A stretch of 64,000 nt of DNA, taken from the NCBI GenBank assembly GCA_016714045.1, contig JADJNY010000002.1, positions 496,001 through 560,000 of the forward strand, read 5' to 3'. The stretch's first letter is position 1. The number at the start of each line of letters is the position of its first letter. A program made the position numbers and the translations under genes. This DNA comes from Planctomycetota bacterium (GTDB taxonomy: Bacteria; Planctomycetota; UBA1135; GCA-002686595). The notes under the pieces are model-generated. The model saw only the letters and a program-made list of their open reading frames with translations. It had not been told where the DNA came from and did no database searches. Of this stretch, positions 8,045 through 19,860 are shown in pieces.

Positions 8045-11000
8045 CGCGGCGCGCGATCGCGGCCCGCCTTGCGCAGGCTCGCGTCGTCCGCGGCCCTGGG
8101 CGCGGTCGTCAGCAGCCGATCGCAGAGCGCGAGCTCGGCCTCGAGCGTCCCCGGGTAGTCGGGATAGTCGCGCAGGAGCCGCGCGAACGTGCGCAGCGCG
8201 GCGTCGGCGTCCTTCGCCGCGTCGAGCGCGCCGATCACCTTGAGGTCCTTGCCGAACGTCTCCTCGACGGTGGCCTTGAAGACGAGCAGCGCGCGCTCGT
8301 GCTCGTCGAGCTTCCGGTACGCGGCGCCGACGGCGAGGATCTGCTCGAACGGGATCGTCAGGTCGGGGTTCTTCTCGCGCAACACCTCGAAGTGACGCAC
8401 GATCGCGCGCGCGTCGCCGCGCTCGATCGACAGGTAGAGGAGCATCTCGGCCGTGTCGCGCAGCGCGTCGTCGCCGAGCAGCGCTCCGTACGAACGATCC
8501 AGCTCCTCGAGCAGTCCGCGTGCGCGGTCCTTCTCGCCCGCGGCGAAGCAAGCCTGCCCGAGGTGGAAGAGCTCGTCGGGCGTGGGCTTGTACACGTCGG
8601 TGCTCGCCTCGCCGCGCGCGAGGACCTCGAACTCGACTCCGGGGCCGGCCGCCCAGCGCGCGGGGTCGTACGCGCTGCGCACGATCGTCGGCGGGACGCG
8701 GTAGCGGCCGGGCAGCGTGCCGAGCAGGCGGAACTCGACGAACGCCGCCGCGGAGTTCCGCTGGCCCAGATCGACGATCAGACGCCCGTCCTCGACGCGC
8801 CAGCCCTCCACGGCGCCGCGGACGCTGTCCTCGAGCACGCGGGTGCCCGCGGGCAGCGGGACCTCGAGCACGAGGTAGTCGAAGGTCGTCGTGTCGCTCG
8901 TTCCACGCGGCTCCGCGTTCACCATGACCTGGCACGTCGAGACGGAGCCGAGCGGGAGGTGCGCGACCTCGTTGCGCCAGAACGTCGCCTGGTTGCGCAC
9001 CACGGAGAATCCCGTCTGGAGCTCGCGACCGCGGTGCATCGGCGGCGCGGCGAGGAAGTGCAGACCCGCGACGACGAGCCCGGTTCGCCAGCCGGAGGCC
9101 GCGTCGGGGCTGAAGCCGCGCAGCACCGCCGCGAAGTGCGGGCGCCCGCCGCCCGTGAGCACGAGCTCGACCTTCACCTTCTTCGGCGCGCTCTCGGGGA
9201 GCTCGAACTCGAGCGTCGAGCCGGGCGCGTCGGGCGCGAGCGTCGCGCGCTGCGGCGCCTGGCCCTCGACGCGCACCTCGACCGTCGAGCGGTCCTGCGC
9301 GGGTTGCGTGCTCCGCGCGTGCCATGCGAGGGCCGCGAGCGCGAACCCGCGCGCGCGCGCGGGCGCCCACGGACGAGCGGCGAGGAGCTCGTCGACGAGC
9401 GGAGCGATCCGCGTCGAGCTCAGCTGCGCTCGGCCGAGCGCGTAGGCGGCGAGCGCCGTCATCTCGACCGTCGACGCGTTCCACGGACGGTTGCCCGCGG
9501 TCTTCGCCGCGGCGCCGCCGGAGGCGAGTTTCGTCGCGAGCGCGTCGGCGACCTCCGCGGCCATCGGCGCGCGCTCCATCTCGACGAGCGCGAGCGCCGT
9601 GTACGCGAGCGCGGCCGGCGAGAGCGACGAGCGCGCGCGGTGCAGGCGATTGGCGGCGGCGAAGTCGTCCTCGTCGGCGACGGCGAGCGCCCACACGATC
9701 AGCGCCTCGAGCTCGTCGTCGCGGTGCGACGCGGTGCGGAACTCCTGCGTCAGCCGGCTCACGCCCTTCTGGAGCACGTCGGCCGGCACGAGGAGCCCGG
9801 CGGTGCGGGCGCGCGCGAGCGCGGCCACGGCGAGGCACGTCGTCTCGAGGTTCGCCGGGGCGCCTGCGCCGCGCGACCAGCTCCACGCGCCGTCCTGGCT
9901 CTGCGCGGCGACGAGCTCGGTGATCCTGCCGCGCGCGCGCGCCGCGAGGCGATCGCGCTCCGCCGCGGCGCTGGAGGCCGCGTTCGACAGCTCGAGCACG
10001 CGCGCGAGGCCGTACAGGTGCGCGGCCGCGTCGGCGACGGTGTTCGGCGGCAGACAGCCCGCGCGCAGCGCGAGCGCGTCGCCCGCGCCGAGGGCCTCGG
10101 CGACGAGCAGCGCTTGCAGGCTCGGACCGAGGTGCACTTCGATCGACCGGTTCCGCCACGCGCGATCGGCGTCGAGCTCGAGCGTGAACGTCGTGCTCGA
10201 CGCGAGGACGCCCGACTCCGTGTCCGCGCCGGCGATGCCCCAGGGACGGACGGGGACGCGGGCCTCGGTCGCGAGCGCGCGCTCCTTCCCGCCGAGCGTG
10301 CCCGCGCCCTCGAGGCGCAGCTCGACGAGCTCGCACGCGGGGAGCGGCTCGAGGAGCTCGAACACGTGCTCGACGACGCCGCTGCCGCTGAGCTCGACGG
10401 TCGCGGGCAGCGTCGTCGTGCGCTCGCCGGCGACGACGCGCAGCTTCAGCGCGAGCGACCCCTTCGCGCCGGTCGAGTCGTGCACGCGCGCGACGAAGCG
10501 CGGCCGGTCGCCTTCGACGAGACCCTGCGGCGCGCGCAGCTCGAGGAACAGCTCGGCGCGCGTGCGGAAGCTCGCGGTCGCCTCGCCGACGAGCGTGCCC
10601 GGCCCGACGCCGCGCGTCGTGACGCGCCAGCGCGTGCTGCGCGCCGGCAGCTCGAACTCGGCCGTTGCCCGCCCGTCCGCGCCGGTGACGAGCGCCGCGG
10701 TCCAGAACGCGGTCTCGGATTCGTCGAGCGCGTCGCGCGACGAGGCGTTGCGGCGTCCGCCCTCCGTCGGTCCGCCGGCGCGGCCTTTCTTCGTCGTGCC
10801 GAGCCTGCGACCGCCGAACGCGCTCGCCTGCTCGCCCGCTTTCTCGTCCTCGGCCGCGAGCTCCTCCCGCGGCGCCGGCGCCGCGCCGGGCTCGCCCGCG
10901 ACGAGGTCCTTCAGGCCCTGCTCCACCTGCGCGCGCCGCGCGTCCCACTTCTGCTGCTCCTGCTTCGCGCGCTCCTCGGCGAGCACCTCCTCGGCGATCT

Positions 11001-14000
11001 TCGCGACCGCCCCCTTGTACGCGAACGCGCTGCTCGCGGCCGTGCGCACGCCGAGCTCGCCGCGTCGCACGCGTTGGAACACCGACGCGAGCTTCGGCGC
11101 GCGGTCGGGGTAGAGGTCGTAGATCGCTTCGTCGACGACGGCGACCGAGAGCTCGGCTGCGACGGGCCGCCCGAGCTGGTCCTTCGCGCTGACCGCGAGC
11201 TTCGCGCGCGCGCCCGGCGCGTAGACGGGCTCGAGGACCTCGACGGTCACGTCGAGCCGGCGCACGACGTCGTACTCCGCCGTGTGCGCGTGGAGGCGGT
11301 CGCCGTCCATGCGCGCGATCGCGATCCACGCGCGCGGGAACGCGCGGTCGTCGATCGGCAGCTCGACGTCGCTCGCACCCGCGGGCAGGCGCAGCAGGCG
11401 GTGCTCGAGCACGCCGTCGGCCTCGAGGGTCAGGAGGGCGAGCCCCGCGCCGGTGCGGTTGACGACCTGCGCGCGCGCGACGCCGCCGACCTCGACCTCG
11501 CCGTCGGCGGCGATCAGGCGCAGCCGCACGTCGTCCTCGTCGCCCGACGCGAGCACGCTCGCTTGCGCGGTGACGGGGTTCCCGAAGCGGTCGAGCGCCT
11601 CCGCGCGCAGCACGTACTGCCCGCCGCGCTCGAGCGTCACCGGGACGCGCGCCTTGCCCGTCTTCGCGTCGGTCGTCGCGTCCTGGCGCGCGACCTCGAC
11701 CTCGCTCCAGACGCCGAGCGGCGACGACTCGCGGCGCAACACGGTGAACACGAGCGCGCGCCCGAGCGGCTCCCCTTCGGGATCACGCGTGTCGAGCTCG
11801 ACCTCGAAGCGGTCGCCCGCGAGCACGACGGCGCGCGGCGCTCGCAGCGTCGCCGTGTACTCGCCCTGCGCGAGCCGCACGGTGCCCGAGCGCTCGACGC
11901 CCTCTTCGAGCAGCGTGGCCGTGAAGCGGAGCTGCCCTTCGCGGGCGAGGTCGCGCGTCGGGAAGGAGACGTGCGCCTTGCCGCGCGCGTCCGTGCGCAG
12001 GTCGAGCTGCCTTCCGTCGGGCAGCGTCACGCGCAACGGCGCGTCGCCCGCGGGCTCGCCGTAGTAGAACTCGGCCGAGAGGTCGAGCTCGACCGTCTCC
12101 CCGCGCTGCACGACGGGCCGCGCGAACGCGAACTCGACGTCGACCTTCTGCGTCGTGAACGCTTCGACCTGGAAGGAGCACTGGAACACGCCGCCCTTCG
12201 GCGAACGCACGGAGATCCCGTAGACCCCCGCGGGCGCCGCGTCGTCGAGCTCGACGTCGCCGTTCAACGTGCCGAACGGGCTCAGCGCGAGCTCGCGCGA
12301 CTCGATCGTCCGTCCGGTGCCGTGGAAGACCTCCACGCGGTACGCGAGCCCCGCCTGGAACGTCTCGCGCTCCTTCTCGACCTCGCGCACGATCGCGCGC
12401 CAGTGCACGGTCTGCCCGGGCCGGTACGCGGGACGGTCGGTGTAGACCGCGGCCGTCGGCACCATCGGATCGGCGAGCCGCAGCCCGTCGAGGTCGAGCC
12501 CGATCGTCGCGACGTGCCCCGCGCGCTCCGCGAACACGGAGGCGGGGCCGGGCGTGCACGGCTCGTCGAGCGTCGCGCGCGCGATGCCGTCGGCCCCGGT
12601 CAGGAGCTCCACCGTGCGCGGACCGTTCGCCCCTTGCAGCGCGACGAGCACGCGCGCCTTCTCGGCCGGCTCGCCGCGCGCGACGTCCTGCGCGAACGCG
12701 AAGACCTCGCGCAGCGACGACTTCACGATCACGTCGAGCTGGCTCGCGACCACGAGCGTCGTCGCGCGCACGTCGCCGCCCGTGACCGCGACGACCCACG
12801 TGCCGGGGCCGTCGAAGGGGAGCTCGATCGCCTGCTCGAGCGGCGCGTAGCGCGCGAAGCTCGCGACGGCGACCTCGGACGTGGCGTCGGCCGCGATCAG
12901 GTCGAGGTCGAGGTCCTCGACGCCGAGGTACGTGCGGTGCTTCTGGAAGTACGTCGCCAGGTCGAGGCGGTAGGTCTGCACGCGCAGCGTCTCGAGGTTG
13001 CGCACCTGCGCGACGACGCGCGGCTTCCCGCCCTTCCGCCACACGCCCTGCGTTGCCAGCGCGAGCGACGGCTTCGTCATCGCGCGCAAGCGTCTCGCCG
13101 CTTCGGGCGCGCCCGGACCGAACGCGCACTGACGGTAGGCCGCGACGGCGCCTTCCAGGTCGCCGAGGCGCTCCTCGAGCGTCGTCCCGATCGAGAGCAG
13201 CGCCTGCGAGGACGGATCCGCGGTGGGGAAGCGCTGCACGAGCCTGCGCCACTCGTCGACGGCGCTACGGAAGAGCTCCTGAGCGCGCGCCCTGCCGTCG
13301 TCGCCGGCGCCGGGCCGCTTTCCGCGCTCGAGCGCGACGCGCGCTTCGTTCGCGTACGTCGCGCCGAGTCCGAGCGCGATCTCGGCCGCGCGAGGGTCGA
13401 GCGGGTGCGCGGCGAGGAACGCGCTCCAGGCCGCGCGCGCCTCGGGGAAGCGTTCGTGCTCCTCGTGGTCGACCGCGCGCTGGTAGTCGCACTCGACGAG
13501 CGCCGTCTGCGCGTTCGACCACTCGGGGCCCGAGGGGAAGCGCTTCGTGTACTCGTCGAACACCGCCGCGGCCGCGTCGAAGCGCTCTTGCCCTAGGAGC
13601 AGCCGCCCCTTCTCCATCACGGCCTGCATGCGAAGCTTCGCGTCCTCGTCGCGCGCCTCGGAGGCCTCCGTCGCGGCTGGCGCGAGCGCCAGGAGCTCGT
13701 CGAGCGCCGTGATCGCCTGCTCCGTGCGCCGGTGGGCCGCTTCGATCGTCGCGATGCGGCGCAGGGCGAACGCGGCGCGCGGATGACCGGGCGCGCTCGC
13801 GAGGAAGCGGCGCAGCGCCGCGACGGCGAGCGCGGCCTCGCGCGCGTCGCTCTCGCGGAACGCGTCGGCGACCGCGAGCCGCGCGTCGCCTTCGAGCCGC
13901 TGCACGCGCGCGCGCGCCGCGTCGTCGAGCGCCTGGAACGCCGCGGCGTAAGGCCCGCGGCCCGCGCGCGCCTCCTTCACGTCGTCGGCGGCGTCCTCGA

Positions 14001-14820
14001 ACCCGCGCCGCGCGTCGGGGCGCCGCTCGACGCGCAGTTCGGCGCGCGCGCGGCGCAAGCGGACGTCGAGGACGTCCTCGAGCCCGGCTGCACCGGGCGC
14101 GCGCTCCGCCGTGGTCGTCGCCGTGCGCGCGGGGTCGAAGCTCGCGAGGAAGCGCTCGCAGTCCTCGACGCACGCCGCGAACTCCTCCTTGCGCTCGCGG
14201 CACACCGTCATGCGACGCAGCGCCTTCGCGCGGTCCTTCGCCGGCGCCTCGAGCTCGAGCGCCGCCGAGTACAGCGCATGCGCCGCGGCGTAGTCGATCC
14301 GCGGCGGCTCCGCGGCGGGGGAGGTCGCCGGCGTCGACAGCGCGTCCGCGAGGTCGAGGTAGATCCGCGCGAGCTCGCCCTGGCGTTCCTCCGAGCGCAA
14401 GCGGCGTGCTTCGCGCTCCCAGACCTCGGCCGCCTCCGCCATGCGGCCCGCGGCGCGCTGGAGCTCCGCGCGCTGGAAGCGCGCCTTGACGGCGAACGCG
14501 CCGTCGGGGAAGCGCCGCTCCAGCTCGGCGAGCGCAGCGAGCGCTCCGTCCGCGTCGCCGTCGTACTGGAACGCGAGCGCTTTCAGGAAGAGCCACAGGT
14601 CGCCCTGCTCGGGCGCGACGGTGAGGCGTTCGTCGAGCGCCGTCCGCGCCGCCTTCCAGTCGCCGCGCACCATCGCGGCGCGCACGTCGCCCGGGAGCCG
14701 CGAGCGCTCCGTCGTCGACGCCTGGCCGTTCGTGCCCACAGCCGCGGTGCAGGCGAGCGCCGGGAGCGACGCGAGGAGGAGCGCGGCGAGGACCGAGGCG
14801 AGGCGTCGATGCGTGCGCAT
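8041..14820 (-). CDS. Very large alpha-2-macroglobulin-like secreted protein with N-terminal TPRs
   Basis: A 2259-residue secreted protein with a signal peptide (MRTHRRLASVLAALLLASLPALA). Residues about 40-650 are helical TPR-like repeats. They are followed by macroglobulin domains, including the MG2-like YTDRPAYRPGQTVHWRAIV near 795-815. The A2M core FWTAALVTGADGRATAEFELP lies near 1365, and an alpha/alpha toroid with DGAWSWSRGAGAPANLETTC near 1642. Bacterial alpha-2-macroglobulins are periplasmic protease traps, often with a CxEQ thioester. Here the equivalent place reads RAGCLPPNTVADAA (about residue 1588), so the Gln needed for a thioester is absent. This suggests a non-thioester member. 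The frame ends in the middle of a TPR-like helix, and the remainder is read in another phase (6,851-8,044). No penicillin-binding-protein partner is adjacent. Confidence 0.88.
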   Translation of the reverse strand: MRTHRRLASVLAALLLASLPALACTAAVGTNGQASTTERSRLPGDVRAAMVRGDWKAARTALDERLTVAPEQGDLWLFLKALAFQYDGDADGALAALAELERRFPDGAFAVKARFQRAELQRAAGRMAEAAEVWEREARRLRSEERQGELARIYLDLADALSTPATSPAAEPPRIDYAAAHALYSAALELEAPAKDRAKALRRMTVCRERKEEFAACVEDCERFLASFDPARTATTTAERAPGAAGLEDVLDVRLRRARAELRVERRPDARRGFEDAADDVKEARAGRGPYAAAFQALDDAARARVQRLEGDARLAVADAFRESDAREAALAVAALRRFLASAPGHPRAAFALRRIATIEAAHRRTEQAITALDELLALAPAATEASEARDEDAKLRMQAVMEKGRLLLGQERFDAAAAVFDEYTKRFPSGPEWSNAQTALVECDYQRAVDHEEHERFPEARAAWSAFLAAHPLDPRAAEIALGLGATYANEARVALERGKRPGAGDDGRARAQELFRSAVDEWRRLVQRFPTADPSSQALLSIGTTLEERLGDLEGAVAAYRQCAFGPGAPEAARRLRAMTKPSLALATQGVWRKGGKPRVVAQVRNLETLRVQTYRLDLATYFQKHRTYLGVEDLDLDLIAADATSEVAVASFARYAPLEQAIELPFDGPGTWVVAVTGGDVRATTLVVASQLDVIVKSSLREVFAFAQDVARGEPAEKARVLVALQGANGPRTVELLTGADGIARATLDEPCTPGPASVFAERAGHVATIGLDLDGLRLADPMVPTAAVYTDRPAYRPGQTVHWRAIVREVEKERETFQAGLAYRVEVFHGTGRTIESRELALSPFGTLNGDVELDDAAPAGVYGISVRSPKGGVFQCSFQVEAFTTQKVDVEFAFARPVVQRGETVELDLSAEFYYGEPAGDAPLRVTLPDGRQLDLRTDARGKAHVSFPTRDLAREGQLRFTATLLEEGVERSGTVRLAQGEYTATLRAPRAVVLAGDRFEVELDTRDPEGEPLGRALVFTVLRRESSPLGVWSEVEVARQDATTDAKTGKARVPVTLERGGQYVLRAEALDRFGNPVTAQASVLASGDEDDVRLRLIAADGEVEVGGVARAQVVNRTGAGLALLTLEADGVLEHRLLRLPAGASDVELPIDDRAFPRAWIAIARMDGDRLHAHTAEYDVVRRLDVTVEVLEPVYAPGARAKLAVSAKDQLGRPVAAELSVAVVDEAIYDLYPDRAPKLASVFQRVRRGELGVRTAASSAFAYKGAVAKIAEEVLAEERAKQEQQKWDARRAQVEQGLKDLVAGEPGAAPAPREELAAEDEKAGEQASAFGGRRLGTTKKGRAGGPTEGGRRNASSRDALDESETAFWTAALVTGADGRATAEFELPARSTRWRVTTRGVGPGTLVGEATASFRTRAELFLELRAPQGLVEGDRPRFVARVHDSTGAKGSLALKLRVVAGERTTTLPATVELSGSGVVEHVFELLEPLPACELVELRLEGAGTLGGKERALATEARVPVRPWGIAGADTESGVLASSTTFTLELDADRAWRNRSIEVHLGPSLQALLVAEALGAGDALALRAGCLPPNTVADAAAHLYGLARVLELSNAASSAAAERDRLAARARGRITELVAAQSQDGAWSWSRGAGAPANLETTCLAVAALARARTAGLLVPADVLQKGVSRLTQEFRTASHRDDELEALIVWALAVADEDDFAAANRLHRARSSLSPAALAYTALALVEMERAPMAAEVADALATKLASGGAAAKTAGNRPWNASTVEMTALAAYALGRAQLSSTRIAPLVDELLAARPWAPARARGFALAALAWHARSTQPAQDRSTVEVRVEGQAPQRATLAPDAPGSTLEFELPESAPKKVKVELVLTGGGRPHFAAVLRGFSPDAASGWRTGLVVAGLHFLAAPPMHRGRELQTGFSVVRNQATFWRNEVAHLPLGSVSTCQVMVNAEPRGTSDTTTFDYLVLEVPLPAGTRVLEDSVRGAVEGWRVEDGRLIVDLGQRNSAAAFVEFRLLGTLPGRYRVPPTIVRSAYDPARWAAGPGVEFEVLARGEASTDVYKPTPDELFHLGQACFAAGEKDRARGLLEELDRSYGALLGDDALRDTAEMLLYLSIERGDARAIVRHFEVLREKNPDLTIPFEQILAVGAAYRKLDEHERALLVFKATVEETFGKDLKVIGALDAAKDADAALRTFARLLRDYPDYPGTLEAELALCDRLLTTAPRAADDASLRKAGRDRAPR

Positions 14821-15066
14821 GGCAAGGGGTGTCCTGGGCGGAGCGACCTTCGAGCGGGCGTCGCGCGCGCCGGGGCGCGCCGCGATCGTGGAAAGGGACC
14901 CGCACGGGGTGCCGCGCGCGCAGGATACGCCGCGAGTCGGGCCGGGTAACCCGCGCCGTAGGGCGGAGTGGGCCGGTTCGCGAGCGCCGCGCCGCCGCAG
15001 CGCGCGCTACTGTCCCTTCGCACGCGCGGACTCTATCCTCTTTGCCCCCGAACCCACGAGGACGCC

Positions 15067-17865
<2,799 letters not shown>

Positions 17866-17884
17866 GCGAGCGAGGTCGGACGCG

Positions 17885-18205
17885 GTGACGAACCGCTGGC
17901 ACTCCGTCTGGACGTGGTGCGCACGCTTGTCGTGCGCGCCATGGTTCGTCGGCAGCGCGGCGCTCGTCGCCCTGCACGGCACGACGCGGTGGATCCCGCT
18001 CGCGACGGTGTTCCTCGCGTGCTGGGTCGGGCTCGCGCTGTCCCTGTCCGGGCTCTTCGGGCTGATCGCGCTGCGGGCGAAGAGCGCCGAGGAGCACTTG
18101 CCGTGGTCACTTTCGACGTTCGTCGCGGGCGTGGCCGGTCTGATCGGATCGATGGTCGTCGGCGCCGTCGCGGTCGTGATGCTGTCGGGCGTCGAAGTCG
18201 AGTGA
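17885..18205 (+). CDS. Small hypothetical membrane protein
   Basis: A 106-residue protein that starts with GTG 19 bp after the aconitase stop. It has about three hydrophobic segments: SCAPWFVGSAALVAL, IPLATVFLACWVGLALSLSG with a following segment, and a C-terminal FVAGVAGLIGSMVVGAVAVV helix. I do not recognise a family. The short gap suggests co-transcription with acnA, but no functional link is evident. Confidence 0.6.
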   Translation: MTNRWHSVWTWCARLSCAPWFVGSAALVALHGTTRWIPLATVFLACWVGLALSLSGLFGLIALRAKSAEEHLPWSLSTFVAGVAGLIGSMVVGAVAVVMLSGVEVE

Positions 18206-18281
18206 CGCGCCGCGCGAGGAGGCCGGGCTCGCCCGGTGCTCCCGCTCGCTCCGCGTGCCGTCACTCGTTAGGAATGTCCGC

Positions 18282-18923
18282 ATGAAGATCGCCATCCTCG
18301 GCGCCGGCAACGTCGGCGCCGCCCTCGCGCGTGCGTGGACGCGTTCGAACCACGAGGTCGTGTTCGGCGTGCGCGAGCCGTCGAGCGCGAAGACGCTCGC
18401 CGCGCTGAAGCCGCTCGGCACGAGCGCACGCGCGGCGAGCCTCGCCGACGCCGTGCGTGGAGCGGACGTCGTCGTCCTCGCGACGCCGTGGGACGCGACG
18501 CAGGCGGCGCTCGCCGCCGCGGGCTCGCTCGTGGGCAAGGTCGTCGTCGACTGCACGAACCCGCTGAAGTCCGACCTGTCGGGCCTCGCCGTTGGACACA
18601 CGAGCTCGGGCGGCGAGCTCGTCGCGGGCTGGGCGCCCGGCGCGAGCGTGTTCAAGGCCTTCAATCAGACCGGCGCCGAGAACATGGCCGCCGCGACGCG
18701 CTTTGCCGCGGCGCCCGTGATGTTCGTGTGCGGCGACGACGAGGCGAAGAAGCCCGTCGTGCTCCAACTCGCGCGCGACGCGGGCTTCGAAGCCGTCGAC
18801 GCGGGCAAGCTCCAGATCGCGCGGCTGCTCGAGCCGCTCGCGATGCTGTGGATCCACCTCGCGTACCCGATGAAGCACGGGCGCGACTTCGCGTTCGCGC
18901 TCGTGCGACCGGTTCGTGGGTGA
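18282..18923 (+). CDS. NADPH-dependent F420 reductase-like dinucleotide-binding protein
   Basis: A 213-residue Rossmann protein of the F420H2:NADP oxidoreductase-like (NADP_Rossmann, Pfam F420_oxidored) group. The N-terminus MKIAILGAGNVGAALARAW (Gly7, Gly9, Gly12) binds the dinucleotide. The segment VVLATPWDATQAAL and the VVVDCTNPL strand, followed by FKAFNQTGAENM, are characteristic of this group. In many bacteria without F420 such proteins act as ferric or other oxidoreductases of uncertain substrate, so the F420 link is not assumed. The ATG at 18282 fits the family; an upstream ATG at 18255 adds nine residues without similarity. It is a single gene. Confidence 0.85.
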   Translation: MKIAILGAGNVGAALARAWTRSNHEVVFGVREPSSAKTLAALKPLGTSARAASLADAVRGADVVVLATPWDATQAALAAAGSLVGKVVVDCTNPLKSDLSGLAVGHTSSGGELVAGWAPGASVFKAFNQTGAENMAAATRFAAAPVMFVCGDDEAKKPVVLQLARDAGFEAVDAGKLQIARLLEPLAMLWIHLAYPMKHGRDFAFALVRPVRG

Positions 18924-19054
18924 GGGCGAGCGGTGGGCGCGAGCGCGCCGATAGCAGCGTTTCGGTGCAGGCTCGTGATGCCGCGGCCCAGCGGTCCGAC
19001 GTGCACGACGCCTGGGTTGGCCGCCCTCTCCGACGCGCGCTGAACGGCGCGCGA

Positions 19055-19858
19055 TCAGCTCGCCGTCGCGTTCCCGGGTGCGCGCGCGGGCGCGCCGAGC
19101 GGGGCCATCACGCCCTCGCGGCGCGCGACGACGATCAGCTTCTTGCCGAAGAGCACCGCGGGCGACATCGCGACGCGCGCGAGTTCGTCCTCGACCTCGG
19201 GCGGCGGCGTCTTCTGGCGGACGCGCGGCAGGTGCTTGCGACTCGCCAGGATCGACCAGCGCGTCACGGCCCAGAACACGGGCACGAGCGGCGCCATCGC
19301 GAGCGAGCTCCCGCTCTTCGTCGTCGAGTCGACGCTCTCGAGCTTCATCCCGATCACGCGCAGGATGTAGCGCAGGCGGAACACGTCGATCAGGTACGCG
19401 TGCCCGTGGTAGAGGCGCTTCTCCATTCGCGCGTTGAGCGTGCTCACCTCGTTGATGAAGCCGTGCTTCAAGAGGCGCTGACCGGTCCAGAAGCCGCTGA
19501 TCCGCGACGACAGGTGCAACATGTTCGGCGTCGTCAGGATGAGCTTGCCGCCGGGCTTCAACACGCGCGCGCACTCGCGCAGGAAGCCCGTCTGGTTCTC
19601 GAAGTGCTCGATGCCCTCCATCGTGACGACGACGTCGAAGCTCGCGTCCTGGAACGGGAGCGGCGCGCACGCGTCTGCGAGCACGCCGCGGATCCCCTTG
19701 CGCGGGAAGAGGTCGACCTCGATCACGTCGTGGCCCATCGCGCGCGCGCCGTCGACCACGGGGCCGCCGCCGGAGGGGATGTCGAGCACGCGACTGGGCG
19801 GCAGCGCGCGCAGGAGCTCGAGGATGCGCTCGTGTCCGTTCGATTTCGACTGCGACAT
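19055..19858 (-). CDS. Class I SAM-dependent methyltransferase with C-terminal extension
   Basis: A 267-residue methyltransferase. Motif I is RVLDIPSGGGPVVDGA near residues 23-38. An acidic strand end follows (VIEVDLFPRKG), then an LPFQDASFDVVVTMEGIEHF motif of the Methyltransf_11/UbiE-like kind and LKPGGKLILTTPN. The C-terminal third holds hydrophobic stretches (SSLAMAPLVPVFWAVTRWSI and MSPAVLFGKKLIVVARR), as seen in methyltransferases that act on membrane-bound or glycan substrates. Its ATG comes 2 bp after the TGA of the upstream CstB-like gene, so the two form an operon. The substrate is unknown; the extension argues against a small-metabolite enzyme, but only weakly. Confidence 0.85.
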   Translation of the reverse strand: MSQSKSNGHERILELLRALPPSRVLDIPSGGGPVVDGARAMGHDVIEVDLFPRKGIRGVLADACAPLPFQDASFDVVVTMEGIEHFENQTGFLRECARVLKPGGKLILTTPNMLHLSSRISGFWTGQRLLKHGFINEVSTLNARMEKRLYHGHAYLIDVFRLRYILRVIGMKLESVDSTTKSGSSLAMAPLVPVFWAVTRWSILASRKHLPRVRQKTPPPEVEDELARVAMSPAVLFGKKLIVVARREGVMAPLGAPARAPGNATAS

Positions 19859-19860
19859 GC

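Noticed and set aside
8299..13596. A 1765-residue open frame on the plus strand
   Set aside because: It is the shadow of the alpha-2-macroglobulin-like gene on the other strand. It is Arg-rich, has no domains and reflects the high GC at third codon positions.
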